Virus record (IMG/VR): IMGVR_UViG_3300010148_000051 | Coordinates: 1 to 33,926 of that record | Direction: 5' to 3' (one strand) | Origin: a virus | DNA: 33,926 bases | Shown: piece after piece, positions 7,119 through 13,823 of the stretch | How positions within the stretch are numbered: the first letter of the stretch is position 1 | How the letters are laid out: each line of letters opens with the position of its first letter | The notes under the pieces: model-generated | Databases searched by the model: none | What the model was told of the DNA's origin: nothing | What the model saw: the letters and a program-made list of their open reading frames with translations, nothing else | Position numbers and translations under genes: made by a program

Positions 7119-8471
7119 CTATTTTGCGCTTAATTCATTATATTTTTGCCTCAAGATGCTTAGTGCGTCTTTAGTTGTTGGCATTTCGGCTTCACTATCG
7201 TTCCTATCTAAAACTTTTATTGTTACATCAGACCAATCAACAAAGCAAGGGAAAACTAGCCCATCAGGCCCATTTCTATTTTTTGCAACAAATATTCTTC
7301 CTTTGTTTGCTTGCTTGTCTTGGACAGTTCTGGATAAAGAAAAGATAAAATCTGCTACAAAACATTTGTTAAATGCCTCCGATATAGATTCCATCGTTAT
7401 TACCTCTGCATTTAGTCCACTTCTGTTTGTTTGTGAAGCTGTCCATACTGGTATCTCATAAATTTGTGCCAACGCTCTTAGACCCTCATAGGTCTCCTCC
7501 AATTCATGTCTCTTTTCTTTACCATTCCTGTCTGGTCTAAGTAGATCGGCATAATCAACTAATAGCATATCAGGGCTTATACCTCTCTTTTTTAGTTTTT
7601 CAATATGATTTTTGATAGTCTGCACTGAGGCAGACTTGGTTGGGTACTCCTTTATTATCAAGGTACCCTCGACATCTTGAATCGATTCGAGAACCTCTTC
7701 TTTTCTCTGCCTTAGATCATTTAGGGGTATGCCCGTTAGATTAGAATCAAAACGGCCACCGACTACAGTATCCTTCAATTCTAAAGTGTAATAAACTACT
7801 GTTTTTCCTTGTCTGAGTGCTTGGGCGGCGAGGTGGACAAGAACCATTGACTTTCCAGCACCAGTAGGAGCAATAACAACTCCAAGTTCATTTTTACCTA
7901 AACCTCCTTTTATTATTTCATCCATCCGAGGCCAGCCAGTTGAGATAGGGGATCGATTTATGACATCAAAACGCGCTAATGCATCTCTGTGGTATTCATG
8001 ACCAAAGTTGTTGTCAGTTCCTAACTTGAGAGCCTCTTGAATAACCTTTTCAATTTCGTCAAACGATGAAGATTTGATTAGTTTAATAGATTTCATCATC
8101 GCTCCTTTCAAAACTTGCTTCCGGCAAAAATCAAGAGACTTATCTTTTACAAATGAAGCCTCTTTGACACCATCGGACTTAATAATCCTAGCAAAAAAAT
8201 TCCTGACTTGAATCGCAGCGGCATCATCGTAATGATTCAATTCAGTTCTCAATAAAGCCTCCATAACTTCATAGTTTGGATGTGTATTATATTTAGATCT
8301 GTATTTCATTAATGTTTCAGTAAATATCTGCAGATACTTGAGTTCAAAAAATTCTATCTGCAGAACTTCCGATATCTGGTCGAAGAATGGTCTATCCTCC
8401 AGCATGATTTGGCACATATTTTCTTGAAATTTTTTACCAAATCTTATAAATGTTTCGTTTTCTATTTTCAT
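7119..8471 (-). CDS. DnaB-type replicative DNA helicase (T4 gp41-like)
   Basis: This hexameric SF4 helicase would unwind DNA at the phage fork. It has 450 residues. The N-terminal helical domain (about 1-150) precedes the RecA-like motor. Walker A is APTGAGKS (201-208). The H1a-like motif YYTLEL (227-232) carries the catalytic Glu. Walker B is LLVDYADL (303-310). The H3 glutamine lies in TASQTNR (344-350). The C-terminal strands KGRIFVAKNRNG match the arginine-finger region. A clear ribosome site GGAGG precedes ATG 8471. A weaker promoter (8492-8520) lies upstream. No primase domain is present, and no separate primase was recognised in the window. Confidence 0.9.
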   Translation of the reverse strand: MKIENETFIRFGKKFQENMCQIMLEDRPFFDQISEVLQIEFFELKYLQIFTETLMKYRSKYNTHPNYEVMEALLRTELNHYDDAAAIQVRNFFARIIKSDGVKEASFVKDKSLDFCRKQVLKGAMMKSIKLIKSSSFDEIEKVIQEALKLGTDNNFGHEYHRDALARFDVINRSPISTGWPRMDEIIKGGLGKNELGVVIAPTGAGKSMVLVHLAAQALRQGKTVVYYTLELKDTVVGGRFDSNLTGIPLNDLRQRKEEVLESIQDVEGTLIIKEYPTKSASVQTIKNHIEKLKKRGISPDMLLVDYADLLRPDRNGKEKRHELEETYEGLRALAQIYEIPVWTASQTNRSGLNAEVITMESISEAFNKCFVADFIFSLSRTVQDKQANKGRIFVAKNRNGPDGLVFPCFVDWSDVTIKVLDRNDSEAEMPTTKDALSILRQKYNELSAK

Positions 8472-8491
8472 TTGTCCTCCAATGTAAAATA

Positions 8492-8520
8492 ATTATATCT
8501 TCTTTTCACGAAAAAAACAA
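8492..8520 (-). promoter_or_regulatory. Probable sigma70-type promoter of the helicase gene
   Basis: Minus strand TTGTTT (8520-8515), a 17-base spacer and TATAAT (8497-8492). The -10 box is consensus but the -35 box matches only TTG, so it is weaker than the TTGACA sites. The 5' leader would be about 15 bases and contains the GGAGG site. Confidence 0.5.
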
Positions 8521-8528
8521 GTATAATA

Positions 8529-9479
8529 TTATCTTTTTATATTATTTAAAATTCTGGTCATTTTATCAAAGTTGATATACGAGCAATCATCCTCAAATAA
8601 CAATTTAATAAAATTTAGTTTCGAAAAATCAGGTTCAAACTGCAATATTGCGTTATCAATGATTATTCTGTTTATCGGCCTAATGTTTGGTGTGTAAAGT
8701 TGCATAATCTTATAATTGTTCTTTATTAGATCATTAGACTTGATAATGTTCTCATGTAATTTAAGCTTTTTTCCTTGCATTGTACAATTTGCAATAATCT
8801 CTTGGCAAGTAGATTCCTTTTCATTAGCCAAGAATGGAAACCTTTTAGCAACTGTCTTGAGCCCAACACCAGACACTCCCGGTAAGTTATCGCTTGGGTC
8901 TCCAGCAATGGCACGAGCAAGGGCAAAATTGTTAGGGTGTATTTTGAACTCGTCAATAATACTTTGTTTTGAAACCAACTTATCTTGGATAGGTCTATAG
9001 ATATATGTCTTGTTATCACAGAGTTGATAAAAGTCTTTATCGGAAGAAACAATGATCTTATCCCACCCTGCGTAATAAGGGTGCCGTGCTCCATAAGCGA
9101 TAACATCATCGGCCTCAATATAGTCAATAACGATTTGTATAACTGGTAATTCATTTAGATACTCCACTAATCTATAAAGTTGATGTGCTTTGTTTTGTTT
9201 TTGCTGCTCAGGTGTAAGATCGTATAATCTACGATTGAACCTTATGGGCCCTCTCCCCTCTTTATAATTTTTGTTTAGTGATTTTTTTCGTTGAGACCCT
9301 TCGTTCCCGTCCCATGCAATTATTACCTCCTCGGGTTCAAACTTCTTGACAACTTTTTGAAGTGACTTTAGAAAGCCTATGCAACCACCAATTGGTCTCC
9401 CTTTTTTATCAAGTGTCGGATTCACTATATAACTTCGAATGAACATGTTTAGTCCATCAATCAATAATACTCTTTTCAT
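8529..9479 (-). CDS. 5'-3' exonuclease (Pol I N-terminal domain / T4 RNase H type, FEN superfamily)
   Basis: The 316-residue nuclease would remove RNA primers and 5' flaps. The acidic metal ligands are visible: D8 in LLIDGLN; AWDG (about 54-57) followed by the basic clamp SQRKKSLNKNYKEGRG; EADD (about 123-126); and SSDKDFYQL (about 145-153). The helix-three-turn-helix DNA-binding motif is GDPSDNLPGVSGVGLKTVAKRF. In bacterial Pol I this domain is fused to the polymerase; here the polymerase is a separate gene at 14823-16022. The ATG overlaps the stop of the upstream 55-residue gene (ATGA), so translation is coupled. The expected role is Okazaki fragment processing alongside the helicase and polymerase. 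Confidence 0.9.
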   Translation of the reverse strand: MKRVLLIDGLNMFIRSYIVNPTLDKKGRPIGGCIGFLKSLQKVVKKFEPEEVIIAWDGNEGSQRKKSLNKNYKEGRGPIRFNRRLYDLTPEQQKQNKAHQLYRLVEYLNELPVIQIVIDYIEADDVIAYGARHPYYAGWDKIIVSSDKDFYQLCDNKTYIYRPIQDKLVSKQSIIDEFKIHPNNFALARAIAGDPSDNLPGVSGVGLKTVAKRFPFLANEKESTCQEIIANCTMQGKKLKLHENIIKSNDLIKNNYKIMQLYTPNIRPINRIIIDNAILQFEPDFSKLNFIKLLFEDDCSYINFDKMTRILNNIKR

Positions 9480-9643
9480 TTGTCCTCCACGACTTCATAA
9501 GTATATAATTTTTTAGGAAAATGTAGTTCAATATGGAAGTTACCCGAAAGAACTATAAACTTTGTTTCAGTTTCCTTTTTTAATAACCCAGTTGCTTTAT
9601 TGGTGCCGGATGACTCCTTACTCCAATATAGTATTTTTTTCAT
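9476..9643 (-). CDS. Small hypothetical protein (55 residues)
   Basis: A short gene reading MKKILYWSKESSGTNK... and ending ...YEVVEDK. AGAGGG lies six bases before the ATG at 9643, and its TGA overlaps the exonuclease ATG (ATGA), both typical of a real gene. It sits directly after a strong promoter (9665-9693), so it is the first gene of the exonuclease unit. The composition is mixed, with a central beta-like stretch TKFIVLSGNFHIELHF. No family is recognised. It may also serve as a leader whose translation couples that of the exonuclease. Confidence 0.65.
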   Translation of the reverse strand: MKKILYWSKESSGTNKATGLLKKETETKFIVLSGNFHIELHFPKKLYTYEVVEDK

Positions 9644-9664
9644 ATTGCCCTCTATTATGTTAAT

Positions 9665-9693
9665 AATATAACCTGTATTATAACGCTTGTCAA
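9665..9693 (-). promoter_or_regulatory. Strong sigma70-type promoter of the exonuclease unit
   Basis: TTGACA (9693-9688), a 17-base spacer and TATATT (9670-9665) on the minus strand. It lies immediately after the recA terminator, so a new transcription unit begins here. The leader to the 55-residue gene is about 15 bases. Confidence 0.85.
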
Positions 9694-9703
9694 ATAAATA
9701 AAG

Positions 9704-9735
9704 AAAAAACCTCCATGCTCAAAAGAGCATGGAGG
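9704..9735 (-). terminator. Intrinsic terminator after recA
   Basis: A perfect 11-base stem (CCTCCATGCTC / GAGCATGGAGG) with a 4-base loop, followed on the minus strand by TTTTTT and a T-rich stretch. It begins about 20 bases after the recA stop codon and precedes the next promoter. It is the clearest terminator in the window. Confidence 0.95.
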
Positions 9736-9756
9736 CATATGCTTCAACAACGTCGT

Positions 9757-10878
9757 TTATTTTTCTTTGTCGACTTCAAAGTTCTTACCTTCGGTATCGA
9801 ACTTCTTAATTATCTCTTCATCCATAATTTCAAAAACTAGGGATTTGAACTTCTGATCACTTAGTTTATCAACCCATTGAGAAGATCGGAACTTGTGCTC
9901 CTTACCTTTAGCATCAGTAAGGTAGTACCAACCGCCCCCAACCCGAAAACGGTCTGATTGAGATAACCGCAAGGCTTCAAGCCACGATTCTTCATCTTGA
10001 ATTCGTGCCTCTCCGCCCCACAGGATTTTGAACCCACAAGTTCTCCCTTCCGTTCCAAAGCGAGATTTTTCAATCTTAACTTTGACCTCAGATCCAACCC
10101 GAAGACCAGAATCATCAGTAACATACCCTGCCTTAGCCTTTCGCTTTGTTAACCAAATACGTTGGGAGCAGAAATACTCAATCGCCTTACCACCCGGAGC
10201 AACAAACGGGGTTGTCATTGCTTCGGCAACGTTACTAGTGATGTTAGTTTTTAGTTGATTAACCAAGATCAATGTACACTGCTGATTGGCAAGAGGGATT
10301 GTTAGTTTTGGAAAAGCCTTTGCAAAAATGCGAGGCTTGACTGCCATGGTAGATTGAGGATTGAAATCAGATTCAATTTCCTTTTCAGAAGAGGTAGCAG
10401 CAACACTATCCCAAATGAATAAGAAATTGGTCTCAGGATACTCTCCCATCAAATCTTCAATTGTCTCGAGAACTTTTTCCACAGAAAGAGCTTGAATGTA
10501 GAGTAGCGAGTCTACATCAATTCCCGCAGTCGTGAGAAACTGTGGATCGATAGCACTTTCAGCATCGAAGTAGACCACAGTGTGGCCCATCTTCTGAGCG
10601 TTGGCGGCTATCTGAACAGCCATAAAAGATTTACCGGCTGATGAAAGTCCAGCAATCTCAGTGATCTTCCCAACAGGGATGCCACCATACCTTCCTCTAC
10701 ACGTTATAGAGTCAAGCCATCTAGATCCAGTAGGGATCCAAGTCTTTACTTCCGTAGGGTTATCCTGACGGAGGTCGTGTGCAATGTCAATTCCAACTTG
10801 TTTGTTAACAAACTTTTTCATTGCACTAATATCAATTTTTCCCGGTTTTGATTTACTCATCTTAATTACTTTGCCCAA
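9757..10878 (-). CDS. RecA/UvsX-like recombinase
   Basis: This strand-exchange ATPase drives recombination-dependent replication and repair. It has 373 residues. Walker A is GLSSAGKS (77-84). The catalytic Glu lies in YFDAES (E107). Walker B is LFIWD (153-157). The sensor motif NQLKTN follows the strand LILV, and disordered DNA-binding loops lie around 160-215. The size and divergence resemble phage UvsX/RecA rather than host RecA. The start is taken as TTG 10878, because AGGAGG lies five bases upstream; the first ATG (10860) is too far from it. An ACTATTTATT-like motif lies 48 bases upstream, and a strong terminator follows. It would act with the SSB encoded upstream. Confidence 0.92.
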   Translation of the reverse strand: MGKVIKMSKSKPGKIDISAMKKFVNKQVGIDIAHDLRQDNPTEVKTWIPTGSRWLDSITCRGRYGGIPVGKITEIAGLSSAGKSFMAVQIAANAQKMGHTVVYFDAESAIDPQFLTTAGIDVDSLLYIQALSVEKVLETIEDLMGEYPETNFLFIWDSVAATSSEKEIESDFNPQSTMAVKPRIFAKAFPKLTIPLANQQCTLILVNQLKTNITSNVAEAMTTPFVAPGGKAIEYFCSQRIWLTKRKAKAGYVTDDSGLRVGSEVKVKIEKSRFGTEGRTCGFKILWGGEARIQDEESWLEALRLSQSDRFRVGGGWYYLTDAKGKEHKFRSSQWVDKLSDQKFKSLVFEIMDEEIIKKFDTEGKNFEVDKEK

Positions 10879-10926
10879 TTAGGCCTCCTTTTGTTTGACT
10901 ATTCTTATTTCTTTATTTTCTACTTC

Positions 10927-10936
10927 TATAAATAGC
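10927..10936 (-). promoter_or_regulatory. Candidate late-type promoter motif upstream of recA
   Basis: On the minus strand GCTATTTATA, matching 8 of 10 bases of the ACTATTTATT motif seen before tail genes. The opposite strand reads TATAAATA, the T4 late promoter sequence, so orientation is ambiguous. It is 48 bases before the TTG start. Confidence 0.3.
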
Positions 10937-10960
10937 GAGGCATCTATAAACCCATGCCTC
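10937..10960 (-). repeat. Hairpin between the DUF262 gene and recA
   Basis: GAGGCAT and ATGCCTC are perfect 7-base inverted arms with a 10-base centre. There is no T-run after it on the minus strand, so it is a weak terminator candidate. It may instead be an operator or an RNA processing or stability element. The 120-base gap holding it has no gene. Confidence 0.45.
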
Positions 10961-10998
10961 CCTGCGGTTTCTAATCTTCTCAAGGTACTTCGATTAGT

Positions 10999-12186
10999 TT
11001 ATTTTGCTGCTGTCGAGGACTCATCCTTTACAGAAACATTTTCTAGAGGTTGAGAAAATAATTCTCTTAGCCTCTTCTTTCTTTCACTCCACTTCAGTGG
11101 TTCGCCGGCCCAGTGCCAATAATACCAACTATCAGAGGGTTCATCCATTGGTGACAGTGTATTTAAAGATTTTTTGTAGAGATCATGATCTTTACCTTGC
11201 GCTGTTTTTGACTGTGCTATCAGGTCTTTTTCTAAAACATATATCTCTTTGTATGCTTCAGCGTAATTGTTGATCTGAAAGTTTTTATCATAAACTTCTG
11301 CTGCGAGAAAGACTGTTGCCCACCATTGTCTTTGCGGTATTTTTCCCTTACCAACGTGAACAATCTGTTGATCACAGAGGTCTCTAACAATTGTCATAAT
11401 AGACTTGAAACGATCTCTGACTTCTTGACGATATTCATTTACGCTATTACCTTCGCAACCTAATTTGTAAAATGAATCCATACTCTTCTTGTTTGGACTA
11501 TAGTTTTTATCTGGGTGGGTTGCCATAAAGGCTTTGAGTAAAAGTTCAGTATCCAAAGAACGATCGATGCCCGATTGACGAAGTCCGGAGATTTTAATCC
11601 AAACATCTTTAGTGATTGCATGCTCAGATAGTTCTCTTATAAACCTCGAAATCTTTGTAGGGTATGCATTTCTTTTCTCTTGATCATTGAGAGCATCGCC
11701 ATCATTGATGTTGATAAAAAAGTCTTTCAACTCGTCACGTAGCAAATCTTCCATAACTTTGATTTCAACAACATAGTCGTTGAACTTATCTTGAAGTCTT
11801 TGTGGTAATCCACTAAAATACTTGTTATCGATATCTAATCTTTTTCCATCTGCATCTATGAATTTACCAGATACTGTTATTTCGTCATTAAAGAATTTCA
11901 TCAATGCTGTTGATCTCTGCAAGCCATCGAGCGAGATCCAACTAAATCCTTTACTCTGAATTCCTTTATAATAGTTTTCGCTGCTTTCGTCTAAGCAAGA
12001 AGTGGACATATATATACCAGATTCTACATCTGATACAACAATTGGGTATGGAGTCCTGTTTTTGTTTACTGATAGAATAAATTTTCTTATCTTATCATCA
12101 GACCAACAAACTCTTCTCTGAAATGATCTGTCTACGTGTATTTTATCAAAAATATAATTAATAAATTTTGGTGTTTTAATTTTCAT
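10999..12186 (-). CDS. DUF262 domain protein (GmrS/ParB-like NTPase fold)
   Basis: The 395-residue protein starts at ATG 12186 (AAGGAGA upstream); the longer frame from 12222 lacks that site. The N-terminal region has the DUF262 pattern: FQRRVCWSDDKIRKFILSV (a 'Q R ... W' entry and helix), PYPIVVSD, then DGLQRSTAL (about 93-101), equivalent to the DGQQR nucleotide-binding motif of GmrS-type proteins. EKRNAYPTKISRF follows at the usual distance. Related proteins are NTP-dependent components of type IV restriction of modified DNA, but the family is broad. The HNH nuclease domain (DUF1524) found in GmrD is absent. In a phage this could block or mimic a host defence protein, or act in DNA metabolism; its place between ssb and recA favours the latter. 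Confidence 0.7.
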   Translation of the reverse strand: MKIKTPKFINYIFDKIHVDRSFQRRVCWSDDKIRKFILSVNKNRTPYPIVVSDVESGIYMSTSCLDESSENYYKGIQSKGFSWISLDGLQRSTALMKFFNDEITVSGKFIDADGKRLDIDNKYFSGLPQRLQDKFNDYVVEIKVMEDLLRDELKDFFININDGDALNDQEKRNAYPTKISRFIRELSEHAITKDVWIKISGLRQSGIDRSLDTELLLKAFMATHPDKNYSPNKKSMDSFYKLGCEGNSVNEYRQEVRDRFKSIMTIVRDLCDQQIVHVGKGKIPQRQWWATVFLAAEVYDKNFQINNYAEAYKEIYVLEKDLIAQSKTAQGKDHDLYKKSLNTLSPMDEPSDSWYYWHWAGEPLKWSERKKRLRELFSQPLENVSVKDESSTAAK

Positions 12187-12221
12187 TGTATTCTCCTTAA
12201 TAATTTTGAAAATCACATTCA

Positions 12222-12317
12222 TTACATAATCTGGATTATGAATAAATTTAGAGAATCTTTAGCCGGCTTGACCCGTTTCCGCTCACGCCAACGAGGAGGC
12301 AGATATTTTGTGAGCAT
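12222..12317 (-). CDS. Possible very small basic protein (31 residues)
   Basis: A short frame starting MLTKYLPPRWRERKRVK and ending in TAA that overlaps an ATG (TAATG). AAGGA lies eight bases before this ATG. An ATG three codons further upstream is inside the stem of a GCCATCC/GGATGGC hairpin. Net charge is strongly positive. No homologue is recognised. It may be a real leader peptide for the DUF262 gene, or chance; the short length gives little statistical support. Confidence 0.3.
   Translation of the reverse strand: MLTKYLPPRWRERKRVKPAKDSLNLFIIQIM
12225..12240. repeat. Perfect inverted repeat upstream of the DUF262 gene
   Basis: CATAATC-TG-GATTATG, 7-base perfect arms with a 2-base centre, 39 bases before the DUF262 ATG. 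The compact two-fold symmetry is that of a dimeric repressor operator. The 158-base gap 12223-12380 otherwise holds only the possible small frame and one GCCATCC/GGATGGC hairpin (about 12322-12351). Confidence 0.35.
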
Positions 12318-12380
12318 AAGTGCCATCCTTTTTTAACCAAGGGCGGATGGCGGTCCCTACAACAAGGAGGAGGACTACGG

Positions 12381-13148
12381 TCAATCGTTATTCATGAATT
12401 TATCAAAGGCCTCGTCGACTCCAGTTTTATTGGAAGAATATTTGGTAGTCTCACTTGATTTTTTTTCAGAGGACGTGTCGGAGGACAAATAATCATCAAG
12501 CAAAACTTGAATATCTTCTGTTGTTTTTCTTTCAAATAAAGATCCAATATCTGGGACTGATTCAAGCAACTTGGCGCAATCACCAATTGCTTCGTCACAC
12601 AGCACACTTGGGCGTCGACGAGGTTTTAGGGTAGTCTTAGGGAAAGACCCCGGAGTTCCCGGTACGTCATAGTTGAGAACAATATCAGTGCCTACATCAG
12701 GATCAGTGATATCACCATAGTCAGGGTCGAGGACATAACCCAGCAAGGTTTCGTACGCGGTCTTTCCATAAGACCAAATCTTTACTCCCTCAGTTTCCTT
12801 GCCACGAACGACAATTGGTGAATAGTAACGCTTACGAACAAAAAGTTTCTTTGCCTCTGTTTTCAGAGTTGCGTCATCATTCTCTACACCCTCTTTCCAT
12901 AATTGCGATGCAAAGTTACAAATTGGGCAGTCTTCACCGTGATTCCGTTTTGGGCACATAATACCGGGGTTTTTGCCTACATTATAGTGAAAGTGAAACT
13001 CCTTGAACGGATCTCCATCTTCTGTAGGGAGGATACGAATGGTTTGATCTCCTTGAGTTGGTCGCCATTTCGTATTATTAGTTTGACCTTTGTTGCCAGT
13101 TTTAGATGCGTTTAGTTTGGCTCGCATCGCTTCAATATCTATAGCCAT
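12381..13148 (-). CDS. Single-stranded DNA-binding protein (T4 gp32-like)
   Basis: It coats single-stranded DNA during replication and recombination. With the start at ATG 13148 (AGGAGA eight bases upstream) it has 255 residues; the longer frame from 13202 lacks a ribosome site. The N-terminal region is basic (RAKLNASKTGNKG, the cooperativity-type segment). An OB-like core contains a zinc site pattern: FHFHYN, then CPKRNHGEDCPIC (about 70-82), equivalent to the His/Cys cluster of gp32. The C-terminus is Ser/Lys-rich and ends in an acidic GVDEAFDKFMNND tail, the usual partner-binding tail. A strong promoter and a 90-base leader precede it, so it should be expressed abundantly. Confidence 0.88.
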   Translation of the reverse strand: MAIDIEAMRAKLNASKTGNKGQTNNTKWRPTQGDQTIRILPTEDGDPFKEFHFHYNVGKNPGIMCPKRNHGEDCPICNFASQLWKEGVENDDATLKTEAKKLFVRKRYYSPIVVRGKETEGVKIWSYGKTAYETLLGYVLDPDYGDITDPDVGTDIVLNYDVPGTPGSFPKTTLKPRRRPSVLCDEAIGDCAKLLESVPDIGSLFERKTTEDIQVLLDDYLSSDTSSEKKSSETTKYSSNKTGVDEAFDKFMNND

Positions 13149-13218
13149 AGTAGTTCTCCTGTTATTATTGCTATTTTTTAAGGTAAGCAGGGTTTTGACC
13201 ATACTTCCAGTTTACTTT

Positions 13219-13237
13219 GAGTTGCATAAATCAACTC
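13219..13237 (-). promoter_or_regulatory. 5' leader hairpin of the SSB transcript
   Basis: GAGTTG (13219-13224) and CAACTC (13232-13237) form a 6-base stem with a 7-base loop within the first bases of the transcript predicted from the SSB promoter. A hairpin at the 5' end can stabilise an mRNA or bind the gene product (T4 gp32 represses its own mRNA through a leader structure). Which of these applies is not known. Confidence 0.4.
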
Positions 13238-13245
13238 ACACTTAT

Positions 13246-13274
13246 AATATAACACGTATTTTGAACCGTGTCAA
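13246..13274 (-). promoter_or_regulatory. Strong sigma70-type promoter of the SSB gene
   Basis: TTGACA (13274-13269), a 17-base spacer and TATATT (13251-13246) on the minus strand. The expected start is near 13239, leaving a 90-base leader before ATG 13148. The shared context CGTGTTATATTAT is identical to that at the next promoter. Confidence 0.88.
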
Positions 13275-13328
13275 GTAAAAGGTGAACATTTTTTTATGGA
13301 AAATGAACAAAAACCATCAGGGCAGTGC

Positions 13329-13583
13329 TTAAATTGAAATAGTTACACTGCTCACTGTAGAGGACAAACTTCCAACCATAGTATTGTAATTAAAAGTTCT
13401 ATATTGTTTACGATCAACATCCCAAACGGTTTCATAACCTTGTTGTAGATTTCGAGTTGTTTTAAATCTACTAGTGATAGAGGATGGGAAATCAGATACT
13501 TTGATAAATCTCATTTGGCGCTGAAATCCTGTTTTGTTTGTGAAAGTTCCAGTATAGACTGTGAATTGTTGTGTGATGTTCAT
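13329..13583 (-). CDS. SH3 beta-barrel fold-containing protein (DUF2693/WYL_2-like)
   Basis: This 84-residue protein matches by eye a small phage family in which a strand 'F.K.dG..R.Mr' is followed by a C-terminal 'V.D.....wRsF....' motif. Here these are FTNKTGFQRQMRF (about 14-26) and VWDVDRKQYRTFNYNTMVGSL (about 53-73). The fold is predicted to be an SH3-like barrel; the function is unknown, possibly nucleic acid or protein binding. It has its own strong promoter (13620-13648) and an excellent ribosome site (TAGGAGGTAATATG), so it is probably an abundant early protein. Confidence 0.6.
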   Translation of the reverse strand: MNITQQFTVYTGTFTNKTGFQRQMRFIKVSDFPSSITSRFKTTRNLQQGYETVWDVDRKQYRTFNYNTMVGSLSSTVSSVTISI

Positions 13584-13619
13584 ATTACCTCCTAATTTTT
13601 GATTTTATTGAACATATAT

Positions 13620-13648
13620 AATATAACACGTTATATAAAGCGTGTCAA
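13620..13648 (-). promoter_or_regulatory. Strong sigma70-type promoter of the SH3-barrel gene
   Basis: TTGACA (13648-13643), a 17-base spacer and TATATT (13625-13620) on the minus strand. A TATAAC-AC-GTTATA inverted repeat lies over the -10/spacer junction. The expected leader is about 30 bases. Confidence 0.88.
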
Positions 13649-13656
13649 ATTTTTTG

Positions 13657-13734
13657 TTAAAGTTTTTCGTTAATATACATCCACAGCCAAGTGAATGCAA
13701 AAACGAAAATAACTGTCGCAAATATTAATTCCAT
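13657..13734 (-). CDS. Very small single-span membrane peptide (25 residues)
   Basis: The frame reads MELIFATVIFVFAFTWLWM followed by YINEKL and TAA. One hydrophobic helix (residues 3-20) fills most of the peptide, with a short charged end. Its ATG overlaps the stop of the lipoprotein-like gene (TAATG), so translation would depend on coupling; no independent ribosome site is evident. It may be a membrane-active or regulatory peptide, for example lysis-related or an antiholin-like factor. It is too short for homology and is only moderately supported. Confidence 0.45.
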   Translation of the reverse strand: MELIFATVIFVFAFTWLWMYINEKL

Positions 13735-13823
13735 TACTCATTCTCTGTAATAGATGTATCTGCTGCTGAATCGGTTTCTTTTTCGCCACAACCGATCAAA
13801 AGTGTCATTAATAATGGTAGCAT
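13734..13823 (-). CDS. Minute lipoprotein-like peptide (29 residues)
   Basis: The frame starts MLPLLMTLLIGCGEKETDS and ends ...SITENE. A short hydrophobic leader ends in a lipobox-like LLIGC, so signal peptidase II could cleave before Cys12 and leave a 18-residue, acidic lipid-anchored peptide. The leader lacks the usual N-terminal Lys/Arg, which lowers confidence. AGGAG lies six bases before the ATG, and the ATG overlaps the stop of the tubulin-like gene (TAATG). A strong promoter sits inside that upstream gene (14000-14028). Rz1-like outer spanins and superinfection-exclusion lipoproteins are the usual small phage lipoproteins; neither can be assigned. Confidence 0.55.
   Translation of the reverse strand: MLPLLMTLLIGCGEKETDSAADTSITENE

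Noticed and set aside
6850-7461. 203-residue plus-strand open frame
   Set aside because: It lies antisense to the ribonucleotide reductase and helicase genes, which have full motifs, and its hydrophobic composition is the complement of those codons. No ribosome site was seen.
8726-9154. 142-residue minus-strand frame
   Set aside because: It is an alternative frame inside the 5'-3' exonuclease gene, which has all active-site motifs.
10927-10934. TATAAATA on the plus strand read as a T4 late promoter
   Set aside because: No plus-strand gene follows it. It is the reverse complement of the sense-strand CTATTTATA motif, so it is listed only as an ambiguous site.
12136-12336. 66-residue plus-strand frame over the gap before the DUF262 gene
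   Set aside because: It has no ribosome site and runs through the DUF262 start and its upstream region in the wrong direction.
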